Below are positions 17,668 to 25,924 of a DNA stretch of 64,000 nucleotides, piece after piece (the first letter of the stretch is position 1; each line of letters opens with the position of its first letter). Where the stretch lies: positions 983,501 through 1,047,500 of the forward strand of contig NZ_CP045696.1 in the NCBI RefSeq assembly GCF_009676955.1. Direction: 5' to 3'. Below the pieces are notes generated by a model. That model was given only the letters and a program-made list of their open reading frames with translations. It had not been told where the DNA came from and made no database searches. Source of the stretch: Sodaliphilus pleomorphus (GTDB lineage Bacteria; Bacteroidota; Bacteroidia; Bacteroidales; Muribaculaceae). A program made the translations under genes and the position numbers.

Positions 17668-19173
17668 ATGTCAAAAGAAGAAGAAAAAACTGACGTCTAT
17701 GCCTCATTGGGCAAAGACCGCAAGAGATTTCTGAGCTGGCAATGGAAGACCATCATCGTGACCATGATAGGTTACGCCCTCTTCTACTTCGTGCGCAAAA
17801 ACATGAGTGTGGCCATGCCTGGAATCACTGCCGAGTATGGCATTACCAACAAGAGCTTCGGTTGGATTATCTTTGCCGGCTCGCTGGTATATGGTTTCTC
17901 CCGCTTCATCAACGGCTACACCGTCGACAAGTACAAGGGCCGCCTGGTGATGTCGCTGGGCCTGCTGCTGTGCGCCGTGAGCAACTTCTTTTTCGGTGCC
18001 GGCGCCAACCTGAGCACAATGATCACGGGCACCTACAACGGTCCCGACTTCATCAACATGTTTATTCTGATCATGGGTGTGACCATCATCCTCAACCAGT
18101 TCTTCCAGGGTATGGGCTATCCTCCATGCGCACGCATCCTGCCGCACTGGATACACCCCAGCCAGCTGGCCACCAAGATGAGTGTGTGGAACTGCTCGCA
18201 CTCGGTGGGAGCAGCCCTGGCCGTCGTGGTGTGCGGCGCCATCATGGGCTCGCTGGGCACCGACATGAGCAACCACCCCGAGGTGGTGAAAGCCATCACG
18301 GCCAACCTGACCAACAACGACGTGGCCGACGCTGCCACCAAGGCCCTCTCCTATGCCGCCCACTACGGCGCCTGGAAGTGGTGCTTCTGGGTTCCGGCCT
18401 GCCTGGCACTGGCCGGTGCAGTCTTTCTGTTCACCTGCCTGCGCGACGAGCCCAAGGAGGTGGGTTTGCCCGACCTGCCTGGCACCAAGCTCAAGGTGAC
18501 CGAGAGCAAGAACCCCAAGGCCAAGGCAAAATTTGAGAAAGTGATGGTGTGGACCAACCGCTGGGTGTGGACCTTCTGCATCGCCAACCTCTTTGTATAT
18601 ATCGTGCGCATGAGCATCCTCGACTGGGGACCCAAGTTCCTGACCGAGGCCAGCGGCCTCGACATTGCCAAGGCAGCATGGACCACTGCCGGCTTTGAGA
18701 TCGCAGGCATCATCGGCACCCTGTCGTGGGGCTACATCACCGACCACGTGTTCAAGGGCAAGGGCCACCACACCTGCGTGGTGTGCATGCTGGGCGCTGC
18801 CATCTTCATGGCCATCTTCTTTGCCATGGTGACGATGCACGTCAACAACCTGCTCTACATCTCGATCGTGCTCATGTGCGCCGGCTTCTGCATCTACGGC
18901 CCGCAGGCCCTCATCGGCATCGAGCTGGGCAACCAGGCCACCAAGGAGGCCAGTGCACGCGCCAACGGCATCGCCGGCATCCTGGGCTATCTGGGCAGCG
19001 GCCTGAGCGGCCTCATCGTGGGCTATGTGGCCGACGCCTATGGCTGGGCAGCCGTGTTTGGCACCATGATTGTCGTGGCACTCATCGGCATGCTCGTGCT
19101 CATCTCGATGTGGAAGGCTCCGCGCGACGGTTACGCACGTGCCAACAGCATCGACTACGACAGCGAGGATTAA
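17668..19173 (+). CDS. GlpT-type organophosphate:phosphate antiporter (second copy)
   Basis: 501 residues, same OPA family. Conserved parts include YALFYFVRKNMSVAMPGI and FFQGMGYPPCARILPHWIHP. It has an extra stretch of about 40 residues (about 192-232, between helices) that the first copy lacks. The two proteins differ strongly, so this is an old paralogue or a functional partner, not a recent duplication. It may carry another organophosphate such as a hexose phosphate or glycerophosphodiester, or have a different affinity for G3P (inference). Operon with the preceding gene; a hairpin at 19221-19247 follows. Confidence 0.85.
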   Translation: MSKEEEKTDVYASLGKDRKRFLSWQWKTIIVTMIGYALFYFVRKNMSVAMPGITAEYGITNKSFGWIIFAGSLVYGFSRFINGYTVDKYKGRLVMSLGLLLCAVSNFFFGAGANLSTMITGTYNGPDFINMFILIMGVTIILNQFFQGMGYPPCARILPHWIHPSQLATKMSVWNCSHSVGAALAVVVCGAIMGSLGTDMSNHPEVVKAITANLTNNDVADAATKALSYAAHYGAWKWCFWVPACLALAGAVFLFTCLRDEPKEVGLPDLPGTKLKVTESKNPKAKAKFEKVMVWTNRWVWTFCIANLFVYIVRMSILDWGPKFLTEASGLDIAKAAWTTAGFEIAGIIGTLSWGYITDHVFKGKGHHTCVVCMLGAAIFMAIFFAMVTMHVNNLLYISIVLMCAGFCIYGPQALIGIELGNQATKEASARANGIAGILGYLGSGLSGLIVGYVADAYGWAAVFGTMIVVALIGMLVLISMWKAPRDGYARANSIDYDSED

Positions 19174-19220
19174 TCGCCGCCATGCAGCAGGCCCTCGCGG
19201 CCTGCCGCTGCAACCACAAC

Positions 19221-19247
19221 TCACCCTCCCCGCAACCGGGAGGGTGA
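19221..19247 (+). terminator. Hairpin after second OPA transporter
   Basis: Perfect 10-base arms TCACCCTCCC (19221-19230) and GGGAGGGTGA (19238-19247), 7-base loop. No long T run follows, so termination strength is uncertain. Confidence 0.45.
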
Positions 19248-19305
19248 TTGCACTCGACTGAACTTAAAGTCACAATATTGTAACAGAAAACCTAAAGAAA
19301 GAAAA

Positions 19306-20172
19306 ATGAAATTTGACAGATACATGTCGCCGCTGGGCGAGGAGAAACTCATGGAGTGGTGCCGCAAGATAAAGCACGTGGCACTCGACATGGACGGCAC
19401 CATCTACATGGGCTCGACCCTGTTTCCCTACACCCACAAGTTTCTCGACACGCTCACGCGCAACGGCATCACCTACTCGTTCTTGACCAACAACCCCACC
19501 AAGAGCCACAAGGACTACCTGCTCAAGCTCGAGCGGCTGGGCATCAAAGCCACCGACGAGCAGATGTACACCTCCTCGCTGGCCACCATCGACTACATCA
19601 AGCAGCACTACCCCAAGGCCAAGCGCCTCTTCACCCTGGGCACGCCCAGCATGCAAGAGGAATTTGTGAAGGCAGGCTTCGAGCTGTGTGCCGACGATGC
19701 TGCTTCCCGCCCCGACCTGCTGGTGGTGGCCTTCGACACCACGCTCGTCTACAGCCGCCTGTGCCGCGCCGCCTGGTGGGCATCGAAACCCGAAATACCC
19801 TATATCGCCACCAACCCCGACTGGGTGTGCCCCACCGACGAGGAGACCATACTGGTCGACTGCGGCTCGCTGCAGAAGTGCATCGAGGGAGCCACCAAGC
19901 GCAAGGCCGACGTGGTGATAGGCAAGCCCAACCCCAACATGCTCTACTGCATACGCGACAAGTACGGCCTCAAGAGCGACGAGATAGCCATGGTGGGCGA
20001 CCGCATCTACACCGATGTGGCCACCGCCCAAAACGCCGGCAGCCTGGGCGTGCTGGTGCTCAGTGGCGAGACCACGCTCGAGACAGCCCTGGCCAACGAT
20101 CCCAATCCCGACCTGACGGCCCTGAATATCGAGGTTTTCGGCCAACTGCTGGAAAAATCAAGAAAAATTTAG
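19306..20172 (+). CDS. HAD-IIA (NagD-type) phosphatase
   Basis: 288 residues. Motif I HVALDMDGTIYMG (Asp28, Asp30), motif II FLTNNPTKS, and a C-terminal motif MVGDRIYTDVATAQNAGS with the GD acid pair; a C2-type cap lies between (about 90-200). The family dephosphorylates small phosphometabolites such as nucleotides, phosphoglycolate or glycerol-3-phosphate. Located 132 bases after the OPA transporters on the same strand. A role in removing excess G3P or trimming a side product is plausible from context only. The residue pattern does not define the substrate. Confidence 0.85.
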   Translation: MKFDRYMSPLGEEKLMEWCRKIKHVALDMDGTIYMGSTLFPYTHKFLDTLTRNGITYSFLTNNPTKSHKDYLLKLERLGIKATDEQMYTSSLATIDYIKQHYPKAKRLFTLGTPSMQEEFVKAGFELCADDAASRPDLLVVAFDTTLVYSRLCRAAWWASKPEIPYIATNPDWVCPTDEETILVDCGSLQKCIEGATKRKADVVIGKPNPNMLYCIRDKYGLKSDEIAMVGDRIYTDVATAQNAGSLGVLVLSGETTLETALANDPNPDLTALNIEVFGQLLEKSRKI

Positions 20173-20214
20173 AAATTTTTTTTTAATTTTCTTTCGTTTT
20201 GAAAAAAATGTCTC

Positions 20215-20222
20215 TATATTTG
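20215..20222 (+). promoter_or_regulatory. -7 box for porin gene
   Basis: TATATTTG matches TAnnTTTG, 92 bases before the porin ATG. The nearest TTTTG (20197-20201) is only 13 bases upstream, so a standard -33 box is not seen. Confidence 0.5.
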
Positions 20223-20313
20223 TAAGGTAAAACCTGAAGGGACTTTTTGAAGCAAAAAAAATTTACAGTTTTGTTATAAAATAATCAAAGTTTAACTATT
20301 AACAATTTTTATT

Positions 20314-21549
20314 ATGAAAAAAATTTTCTCATTATTATTAGGTTGTGCAGTCATGTCGGCACCCGCAATGTATGCCGAGGATGCAGCTGCAGTTGCAACA
20401 CCTGAGCAACCCACTACAGCAGCAGTTGCCGAGCCAACTGCCGAGGCCACTCCGGCTCCCCAAGAGAAATCTACATGGGAGAAAATCCTGGCCAACATGC
20501 CCAAGATATCTGGTTACCTGCAGACAGGTTGGAACTGGGCACAGGACAGCTATGACAACTCTCACGCCACTTCTTCGTTCCAAGCCAAGCGCCTGCGCTT
20601 GATCATGGACGGCAAGGTGGGCGAGAAGGTAGACTTCCGCCTGCAAATCGAGGCCTTCAACGGCATCGCTGGCTCTACCAACGGCAACGGTCAGAAGAAC
20701 CTGCAAGTGATGGACGCATTTGCAACTTGGAAAGTGATGCCCGAGTTCAAGATTCGCGCCGGTCAATTCTACACTCCTCTGGGCTATGAGAACTACGACA
20801 TCTCGCCCAAGACCCTGGAAACTGTTGACTTCTCCAACATCGTTTACCGCATGGCATGCCGCAACCCCTATGAGTACAACTTTGTCGACTACGGCCGTGA
20901 CCTGGGCGTGATGCTGATGGGTGATCTCTTCGACAGTGGCAAGGGCTTCCGCTACCTGCACTACGACCTGGCCTTGACCAACGGCTCTATTCCTTGCAAG
21001 GACGACGACAACAGCTCCAAGGACTTCTATGTGAGTGCAACTGTGCGCCCCGTGAAGTTCTTCAACATCAAGGCTACCTACAACTACGGCAAGTACAAAG
21101 ACAACTCCAAGATTGCCGACGGCAGCAAGTACAACCCTATGCACCGCTTCGTGGTGGGCGCTTGGTACAACGATCCTCAAGGCATCGACCTGCGCGCCGA
21201 GTATGGCCTGCTCAAGTCTAAAGTCGACGGCCAGAAGCGTCTCGACGAGCAAGGCGCCTATGTGCTGGCTGGCTATCACGCAGGCAAGTGGCTGCCCATG
21301 GTGCGCTGGGACATGTATCGCGACAAGATGCAGAACACTGTGAACCCCAACGGCGAGACCATCCAAAAGTGCAATGCCAACTACAACTACAACCGTATCC
21401 TGGTGGGTGTGAACTACCAACTGTTCAAGAACGTGACGATTCAATTCAACTATCATCACTTCTTCTTCAACGACAAGCAGTACACCAGCAACGGCGAGGA
21501 GTACAGCGGCCGCAACCAGATCCAACTCATGGGTCGTTTCTGCTTCTAA
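20314..21549 (+). CDS. OprO/OprP-type outer-membrane porin
   Basis: 411 residues; signal peptide followed by an Ala/Pro/Thr-rich linker (about 20-52) and a sixteen-strand-type barrel. Recognisable parts are ISGYLQTGWNWAQD, FQAKRLRLIMDGKVGEKVDF, FKIRAGQFYTPLGYENYDIS and a terminal strand ending MGRFCF. This matches the 'porin O and P' family, named from phosphate- and polyphosphate-selective channels of Pseudomonas. Bacteroidota members are numerous and mostly of unknown selectivity. Many codons end in T and AAA/AAG use differs from neighbours, as in highly expressed genes. It could admit phosphate or organophosphates for the upstream system (inference). Confidence 0.82.
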   Translation: MKKIFSLLLGCAVMSAPAMYAEDAAAVATPEQPTTAAVAEPTAEATPAPQEKSTWEKILANMPKISGYLQTGWNWAQDSYDNSHATSSFQAKRLRLIMDGKVGEKVDFRLQIEAFNGIAGSTNGNGQKNLQVMDAFATWKVMPEFKIRAGQFYTPLGYENYDISPKTLETVDFSNIVYRMACRNPYEYNFVDYGRDLGVMLMGDLFDSGKGFRYLHYDLALTNGSIPCKDDDNSSKDFYVSATVRPVKFFNIKATYNYGKYKDNSKIADGSKYNPMHRFVVGAWYNDPQGIDLRAEYGLLKSKVDGQKRLDEQGAYVLAGYHAGKWLPMVRWDMYRDKMQNTVNPNGETIQKCNANYNYNRILVGVNYQLFKNVTIQFNYHHFFFNDKQYTSNGEEYSGRNQIQLMGRFCF

Positions 21550-21666
21550 TCGGGGCACCGTTACACTCACACGTTGGAGTTTGAACAACGCAAGTTCATA
21601 GATTTCAAACTATAAAACTCTCATTATTCTATTAATTAACTTTTTTAACCAAAAACATTTTCTATT

Positions 21667-22650
21667 ATGAAGAAGTTATTAATTCTTTTAGCAGTGTGTT
21701 GCTTAGGCACAGCAGCCTATGCACAGCACCTGGGCACAGAGTATCGCCTCAAGAAGGTGGTTCAAGTTCCCGGACGTCAGGGCGTCGCAGCCGATAAGGA
21801 TTATTTCTACATCTCCGACACCCGCGGTCTCTACAAGTTTGACCACAACTGGAACCTGGTGCAAAAGCGTGTAAAGACCGACAAAGACGGCTTGTTCCCT
21901 CATCCTGAGCTGGCCAACCACTTTGGCGACATCGACGTTTACGACGGCAAGATATATACCGGCAACGAGCACTTCAACCTGGGCCGTGGCGAGAACATCA
22001 GCGTCTCGATCTACGACGCCAAGACTCTGCAATGGATCGAGGATATTCCTTGGTCGCCCGAGTCGGGCCAAGTCGAGGTTTCGGGTGTTGCAGTCGACCG
22101 TGAGCAAGGCCTCGTGTGGCTGAGCGACTGGGTTGACAGCCGTTATGTGTATGCCTACAGCCTGGCTACCAAGAAGTACTACACCAAGATGCAATGCCGT
22201 CCTGAGCCCTACTGGTGCCAAGGTATCTATGTGTGCGACGGTACGATGCTGTTCTCGGCCGATGATGGTGAGTCGACTTACCAAATCCCCGACAACATCT
22301 ACAAGGCCGACATCTCGGGTGCTCCCTACTTCGGTCTCAAGCAAGGTACCGAGCCTGTGAAGAAAGACCCCTGGAACGTGAAGACCGATGCCAAAGGCAA
22401 GGTTGTGACTCGCACGGGCCTCATCGCAGCTGGCGCATTTGCACGTCCTCTCACTCTGTTCATGGAGATGAAGAGCTTCCGTCGTTGCGGCGAGATCGAG
22501 GGTCTTACCGTTGATCCCAACACCGACGACCTGCTGGTGCTCAACAACCGTGGCACTCAGATCATCCTGGGTATGAGCCAAGGCCCATTCAAGGAGGAAG
22601 GCTACACGGGCGAAATCCACGAGGTGTATGTGTATGAGAAAATCAAATAA
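21667..22650 (+). CDS. Secreted beta-propeller-like protein of unknown function
   Basis: 327 residues, signal peptide cleaved after AYAQ. Repeated short blades: GVAADKDYFYISDTRGLYKF, GDIDVYDGKIYTGNEHF, VSGVAVDREQGLVWLSDWVD, IEGLTVDPNTDDLLVLNNRG. The pattern suggests a five- or six-bladed propeller of the SMP-30/phytase-esterase-like kind, but I cannot name a family. It follows the porin after 117 bases, shares its relaxed codon use, and ends at a strong terminator, so the two may be one highly expressed unit. An enzymatic or binding role on phosphoesters is possible by context only. Confidence 0.6.
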   Translation: MKKLLILLAVCCLGTAAYAQHLGTEYRLKKVVQVPGRQGVAADKDYFYISDTRGLYKFDHNWNLVQKRVKTDKDGLFPHPELANHFGDIDVYDGKIYTGNEHFNLGRGENISVSIYDAKTLQWIEDIPWSPESGQVEVSGVAVDREQGLVWLSDWVDSRYVYAYSLATKKYYTKMQCRPEPYWCQGIYVCDGTMLFSADDGESTYQIPDNIYKADISGAPYFGLKQGTEPVKKDPWNVKTDAKGKVVTRTGLIAAGAFARPLTLFMEMKSFRRCGEIEGLTVDPNTDDLLVLNNRGTQIILGMSQGPFKEEGYTGEIHEVYVYEKIK

Positions 22651-22686
22651 GGATTAATCCTCTTCTCATAGACTCACTACAATACG

Positions 22687-22720
22687 GGCCTGGGCGCTAC
22701 GGCGCTCAGGCCTTTTTTTT
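22687..22720 (+). terminator. Intrinsic terminator
   Basis: GGCCTGGGCGC (22687-22697), TACG loop, GCGCTCAGGCC (22702-22712), then eight T. Textbook rho-independent terminator closing the porin/propeller unit. Confidence 0.9.
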
Positions 22721-22809
22721 GCGCCCTGCACACCCGGGAGGCATGTGCGGCCACGGCAAAAAGATGCAATTGTGCACGTCGAGTGAGTGCACGTGTCGAG
22801 AATTTTAAG

Positions 22810-22817
22810 TAACTTTG
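22810..22817 (+). promoter_or_regulatory. -7 box for rlmN
   Basis: TAACTTTG, 25 bases before the ATG at 22842; no -33 match at the usual distance. It favours the ATG at 22842 over one at 22815, which overlaps the box. Confidence 0.5.
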
Positions 22818-22841
22818 CAGTCCGCTAAAAATAAAACAATT

Positions 22842-23924
22842 ATGCAAGTCATCAAGACCAAACAACTCAAGCCGCTTGCCGGCATGACCCTGCAAGAGCT
22901 GCAGGAGGTGAGCTCACAGCTCGGAATGCCAAAATTTGTGGCCAAGCAACTCGCCGATTGGATCTACGTCAAGCGCGTGTCGAGCTTCGACGACATGCTC
23001 AATATCTCCAAAGCCAACCGCCAGAAGCTCGCCGAGCGTTTCAAGGTGGGCCTCTACGGCCCCGAGAGCGCCCAGCGCAGCGCCGACGGCACGGTCAAGT
23101 ACCTCTTTGCAGCGGGCGACGACAAGAGCATCGAGAGCGTCTACATCCCCGACGAGGACCGCGCCACGCTGTGCATCTCGAGCCAGAAGGGATGCCGCAT
23201 GAACTGCTACTTCTGCATGACCGGCCGCCAGGGCTATCACGGCAACCTCACAGCCAACCAAATCGTGAACCAGATACTGAGCGTGCCCGAGAGCAGCCAG
23301 CTCACCAATGTGGTGTTTATGGGCATGGGCGAGCCGCTCGACAACCCCGACGAGGTGCTCAAGGTGATCGAGATACTCACGGCCCCGTGGGGGCTGGCAT
23401 GGAGCCCCAAGCGCATCACCGTGTCGACAGTGGGCGTGAAACCCGCCCTCAAGCAGCTGGTCGAGACCACCCAGGTGCACATCGCCGTGAGCGTGCACAA
23501 CGCCATCGCCCAGGAGCGCGGCTCGATGATGCCCATCGAGAAGGTGTATCCCATAAAGGAGGTGCTCGAGATGCTGGGCGAGTATGACTTTGCCCACCAG
23601 CGCCGCCTCTCGCTCGAGTACATCATGTGGCAATGGTTCAACGACGACATCAAGCACGCCGAGGCCCTGCGTGAAATCATTCCCAACGAGCACGTGCGGG
23701 TCAACCTCATACGCTACCACATGATACCGGGCGTGCCCAAGCTGCGCACCAGCAGCGACGAGCGCATGGCCCAGTTCCGCGACTACCTGAACGGGCACGG
23801 CATCACCTGCACAATACGCCGCAGCCGCGGCGAGGACATCTCGGCAGCCTGCGGCATGCTGGCCGGCAAGGTGAAAGACCTGGCCAAAAAGGACAACAGC
23901 AAGAGCAACAACACAACAAAGTAA
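22842..23924 (+). CDS. rlmN: 23S rRNA (adenine-2503-C2)/tRNA A37 methyltransferase RlmN
   Basis: 360 residues. Radical-SAM cluster Cys118-x3-Cys122-x2-Cys125 (GCRMNCYFCMTG), NVVFMGMGEPLDNPDEV and ITVSTVGVKP. A Cys near the C-terminus (AACGMLAGK) matches the second catalytic cysteine of the family. It methylates A2503 of 23S rRNA and A37 of some tRNAs in the cytoplasm, using two SAM molecules. Length is normal. The start is chosen from the promoter position. The following secreted nuclease gene begins 38 bases later and may be co-transcribed. Confidence 0.96.
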   Translation: MQVIKTKQLKPLAGMTLQELQEVSSQLGMPKFVAKQLADWIYVKRVSSFDDMLNISKANRQKLAERFKVGLYGPESAQRSADGTVKYLFAAGDDKSIESVYIPDEDRATLCISSQKGCRMNCYFCMTGRQGYHGNLTANQIVNQILSVPESSQLTNVVFMGMGEPLDNPDEVLKVIEILTAPWGLAWSPKRITVSTVGVKPALKQLVETTQVHIAVSVHNAIAQERGSMMPIEKVYPIKEVLEMLGEYDFAHQRRLSLEYIMWQWFNDDIKHAEALREIIPNEHVRVNLIRYHMIPGVPKLRTSSDERMAQFRDYLNGHGITCTIRRSRGEDISAACGMLAGKVKDLAKKDNSKSNNTTK

Positions 23925-23962
23925 CATCACTTTTTTTAATCCATAACCATAACCTAAAAGAA

Positions 23963-25741
23963 ATGAAGCGAGCAATTACACTGTGGTTGCTTTGTGCTGC
24001 CGTCACCAGTATGGCTCTGGCAGCCAAGCAGCCCGCAGGCTACTACCAGCAGGCCCAGGGCAAGACCGGGCAGGCCCTGCTGAGCGCACTCTACAACATC
24101 ATCTCAAGCCACACGTCGATAAGCTATAGCGGCCTGTGGACAGCCTACAAGACCACCGACTGCGACAGCGAGGGCTACATCATCGACATGTACAGCAACG
24201 TGCGATACCTCTACGGCCAGAAGCAGGGAGCCAGCTACTCCAACATAGGCGACAGCTACAACCGCGAGCACTCGTTTCCTCAAAGCTGGTTTGCCAAGGC
24301 CACTCCCATGAAGACCGACCTGTTTCACGTGGTGCCCACCGACGGCTATGTCAACAACCAGCGCGGCAACTACCCCTTTGGCGAGTGCGAGGGCGGCACA
24401 CGCCTCACCAACGGCAGCTACAGGGCCAAGGGACGCCTGGGCACCTGCACCACCACTGGCTACAGCGGCAAGGTGTGGGAACCCGACGACGAGTACAAGG
24501 GCGACTTTGCCCGCATCTACTTCTACATGGCCACCTGCTACAACAACCGTATTGCCTCGTGGCCGGGCAACGACAGCAACGCCGCTGCCGTGCTCGCCGG
24601 CAACAGCTACCCGGTGTACAAGGACTGGTACATCGCCATGCTGCTCAAGTGGGACCGCGAGGACCCCGTGAGCGAGCGCGAGCGCGAGCGCAACGATGCC
24701 GTCTACGACCTTCAGAAGAACCGCAACCCCTATGTCGACCACCCCGAGCTGGTGGAATATGTGTGGGGCAACAAGATAGGCACCGCCTGGCAGGAAAACG
24801 GCGACACCGCCACTGTGACCATCGTCACGCCCACAGCACTCCCGGCCATCGACTCGACCAGCACCTCGCTCACTGCCGCATGGACCGCTGCCAAGGGCGC
24901 CACAAGCTACACGCTGCTCGTGAGCAAGGTCGACACCACGACCACGCCCGTGACCCCTGGCACAAGCTCGCTGCTGCTCGACGAGGACATGAGCAAGGGC
25001 ACCACCACCTGGACCACGGGAGGCAAGTACTACAACGACAACGGCTACTTGCGCCTGGGCACCGGCAAGGGCAACGGCAGCGTGACCAGCCCGGCCATCG
25101 ACCTTGCGGCAAGCGCCGGCGTGGCTACTGTGGCAGTCACTGCCAAGGCCTACGGCTCCGACAGCAACGTGCCCATGCAGGTGAGCCTTGTCGACGCCAA
25201 GGGCAACACGCTCGCCAGCCAGAGCTTCACGCTCACGGCGGGCGACATTGTGTACACAGCTGTGCTCAAGGGCAACGCCAGTGCCGACAACAAGGTGAGG
25301 ATAGAGAACACCACCACCGGCAAGCGCGTGCTGCTCAAGCAGGTGAAGGTGTATCGCGGCAACGCCGCGAGCAAGGCTCCCGTCGAGACAGGCGACACCG
25401 CCACCCGCACCGTGACCGGCATCACCGGCACCAGCTACAAGGTGACCTCGCTCGCGAGCGGCGCCGTCTACGACTACAAGGTGAAGGCAGTGTATGCCGG
25501 CGGCGAGTCGGGCTGGAGCAACGTGATACGCACCCATCTGCCCTCGGGCACGACCCTGTTGCCGGGCGACGCCGACGGCAACGGCCGTGTCGACATCACC
25601 GATGCCACCACGCTCATCAACAAGATTCTGGGCCATGAGCCCTCGCCGTTTGTCGAGGCCAATGCCGACGTCGACGGCAATGGCCGCTACGACGTGAGCG
25701 ACGTGACGGGTATCAACGTCATCATCCTGCAGCAGCAATAA
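23963..25741 (+). CDS. Secreted endonuclease I-family nuclease with dockerin-type C-terminus
   Basis: 592 residues; signal peptide (MKRAITLWLLCAAVTSMALA). Residues about 25-275 are endonuclease I-like: YNREHSFPQSWF carries the His of the beta-beta-alpha-metal site, then TDLFHVVPTDGYVNNQRGNYPFG and ARIYFYMATCYNNR. A Ser/Thr-rich region with FN3/jelly-roll character follows (280-525). Residues 533-590 form a dockerin type I pair (GDADGNGRVDITDATTLI and ADVDGNGRYDVSDVTGINV) with two calcium loops. It probably degrades extracellular DNA or RNA for nutrition. Dockerins without known cohesins are common in Bacteroidales; attachment partner unknown. A bidirectional terminator follows. Confidence 0.88.
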   Translation: MKRAITLWLLCAAVTSMALAAKQPAGYYQQAQGKTGQALLSALYNIISSHTSISYSGLWTAYKTTDCDSEGYIIDMYSNVRYLYGQKQGASYSNIGDSYNREHSFPQSWFAKATPMKTDLFHVVPTDGYVNNQRGNYPFGECEGGTRLTNGSYRAKGRLGTCTTTGYSGKVWEPDDEYKGDFARIYFYMATCYNNRIASWPGNDSNAAAVLAGNSYPVYKDWYIAMLLKWDREDPVSERERERNDAVYDLQKNRNPYVDHPELVEYVWGNKIGTAWQENGDTATVTIVTPTALPAIDSTSTSLTAAWTAAKGATSYTLLVSKVDTTTTPVTPGTSSLLLDEDMSKGTTTWTTGGKYYNDNGYLRLGTGKGNGSVTSPAIDLAASAGVATVAVTAKAYGSDSNVPMQVSLVDAKGNTLASQSFTLTAGDIVYTAVLKGNASADNKVRIENTTTGKRVLLKQVKVYRGNAASKAPVETGDTATRTVTGITGTSYKVTSLASGAVYDYKVKAVYAGGESGWSNVIRTHLPSGTTLLPGDADGNGRVDITDATTLINKILGHEPSPFVEANADVDGNGRYDVSDVTGINVIILQQQ

Positions 25742-25774
25742 CACTCTCCCCACGCGTGCGCGAGCAATGACACA

Positions 25775-25811
25775 CAAGCGGGCTGCCCCCACATTGAGGG
25801 CAGCCCGCTTG
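25775..25811. terminator. Bidirectional terminator
   Basis: Perfect 14-base arms CAAGCGGGCTGCCC (25775-25788) and GGGCAGCCCGCTTG (25798-25811), 9-base loop, between the convergent nuclease and inositol-phosphate synthase genes. Confidence 0.75.
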
Positions 25812-25924
25812 GCACTTTGCCCGCAGCCCGAGGCCGCGATGTTGTGGCAAGAAGAAAGCCGCCTTCCTGCACAGAGGGCAGCTCTCATAGAGGTAAAAAG
25901 ATGTTTTTAAGGAAACCGAAATGT

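Noticed and set aside
19306..20172. Calling the NagD-type phosphatase a glycerol-3-phosphate phosphatase
   Set aside because: Attractive by context, but motif content fits many substrates of the HAD-IIA family, so only the family is named.
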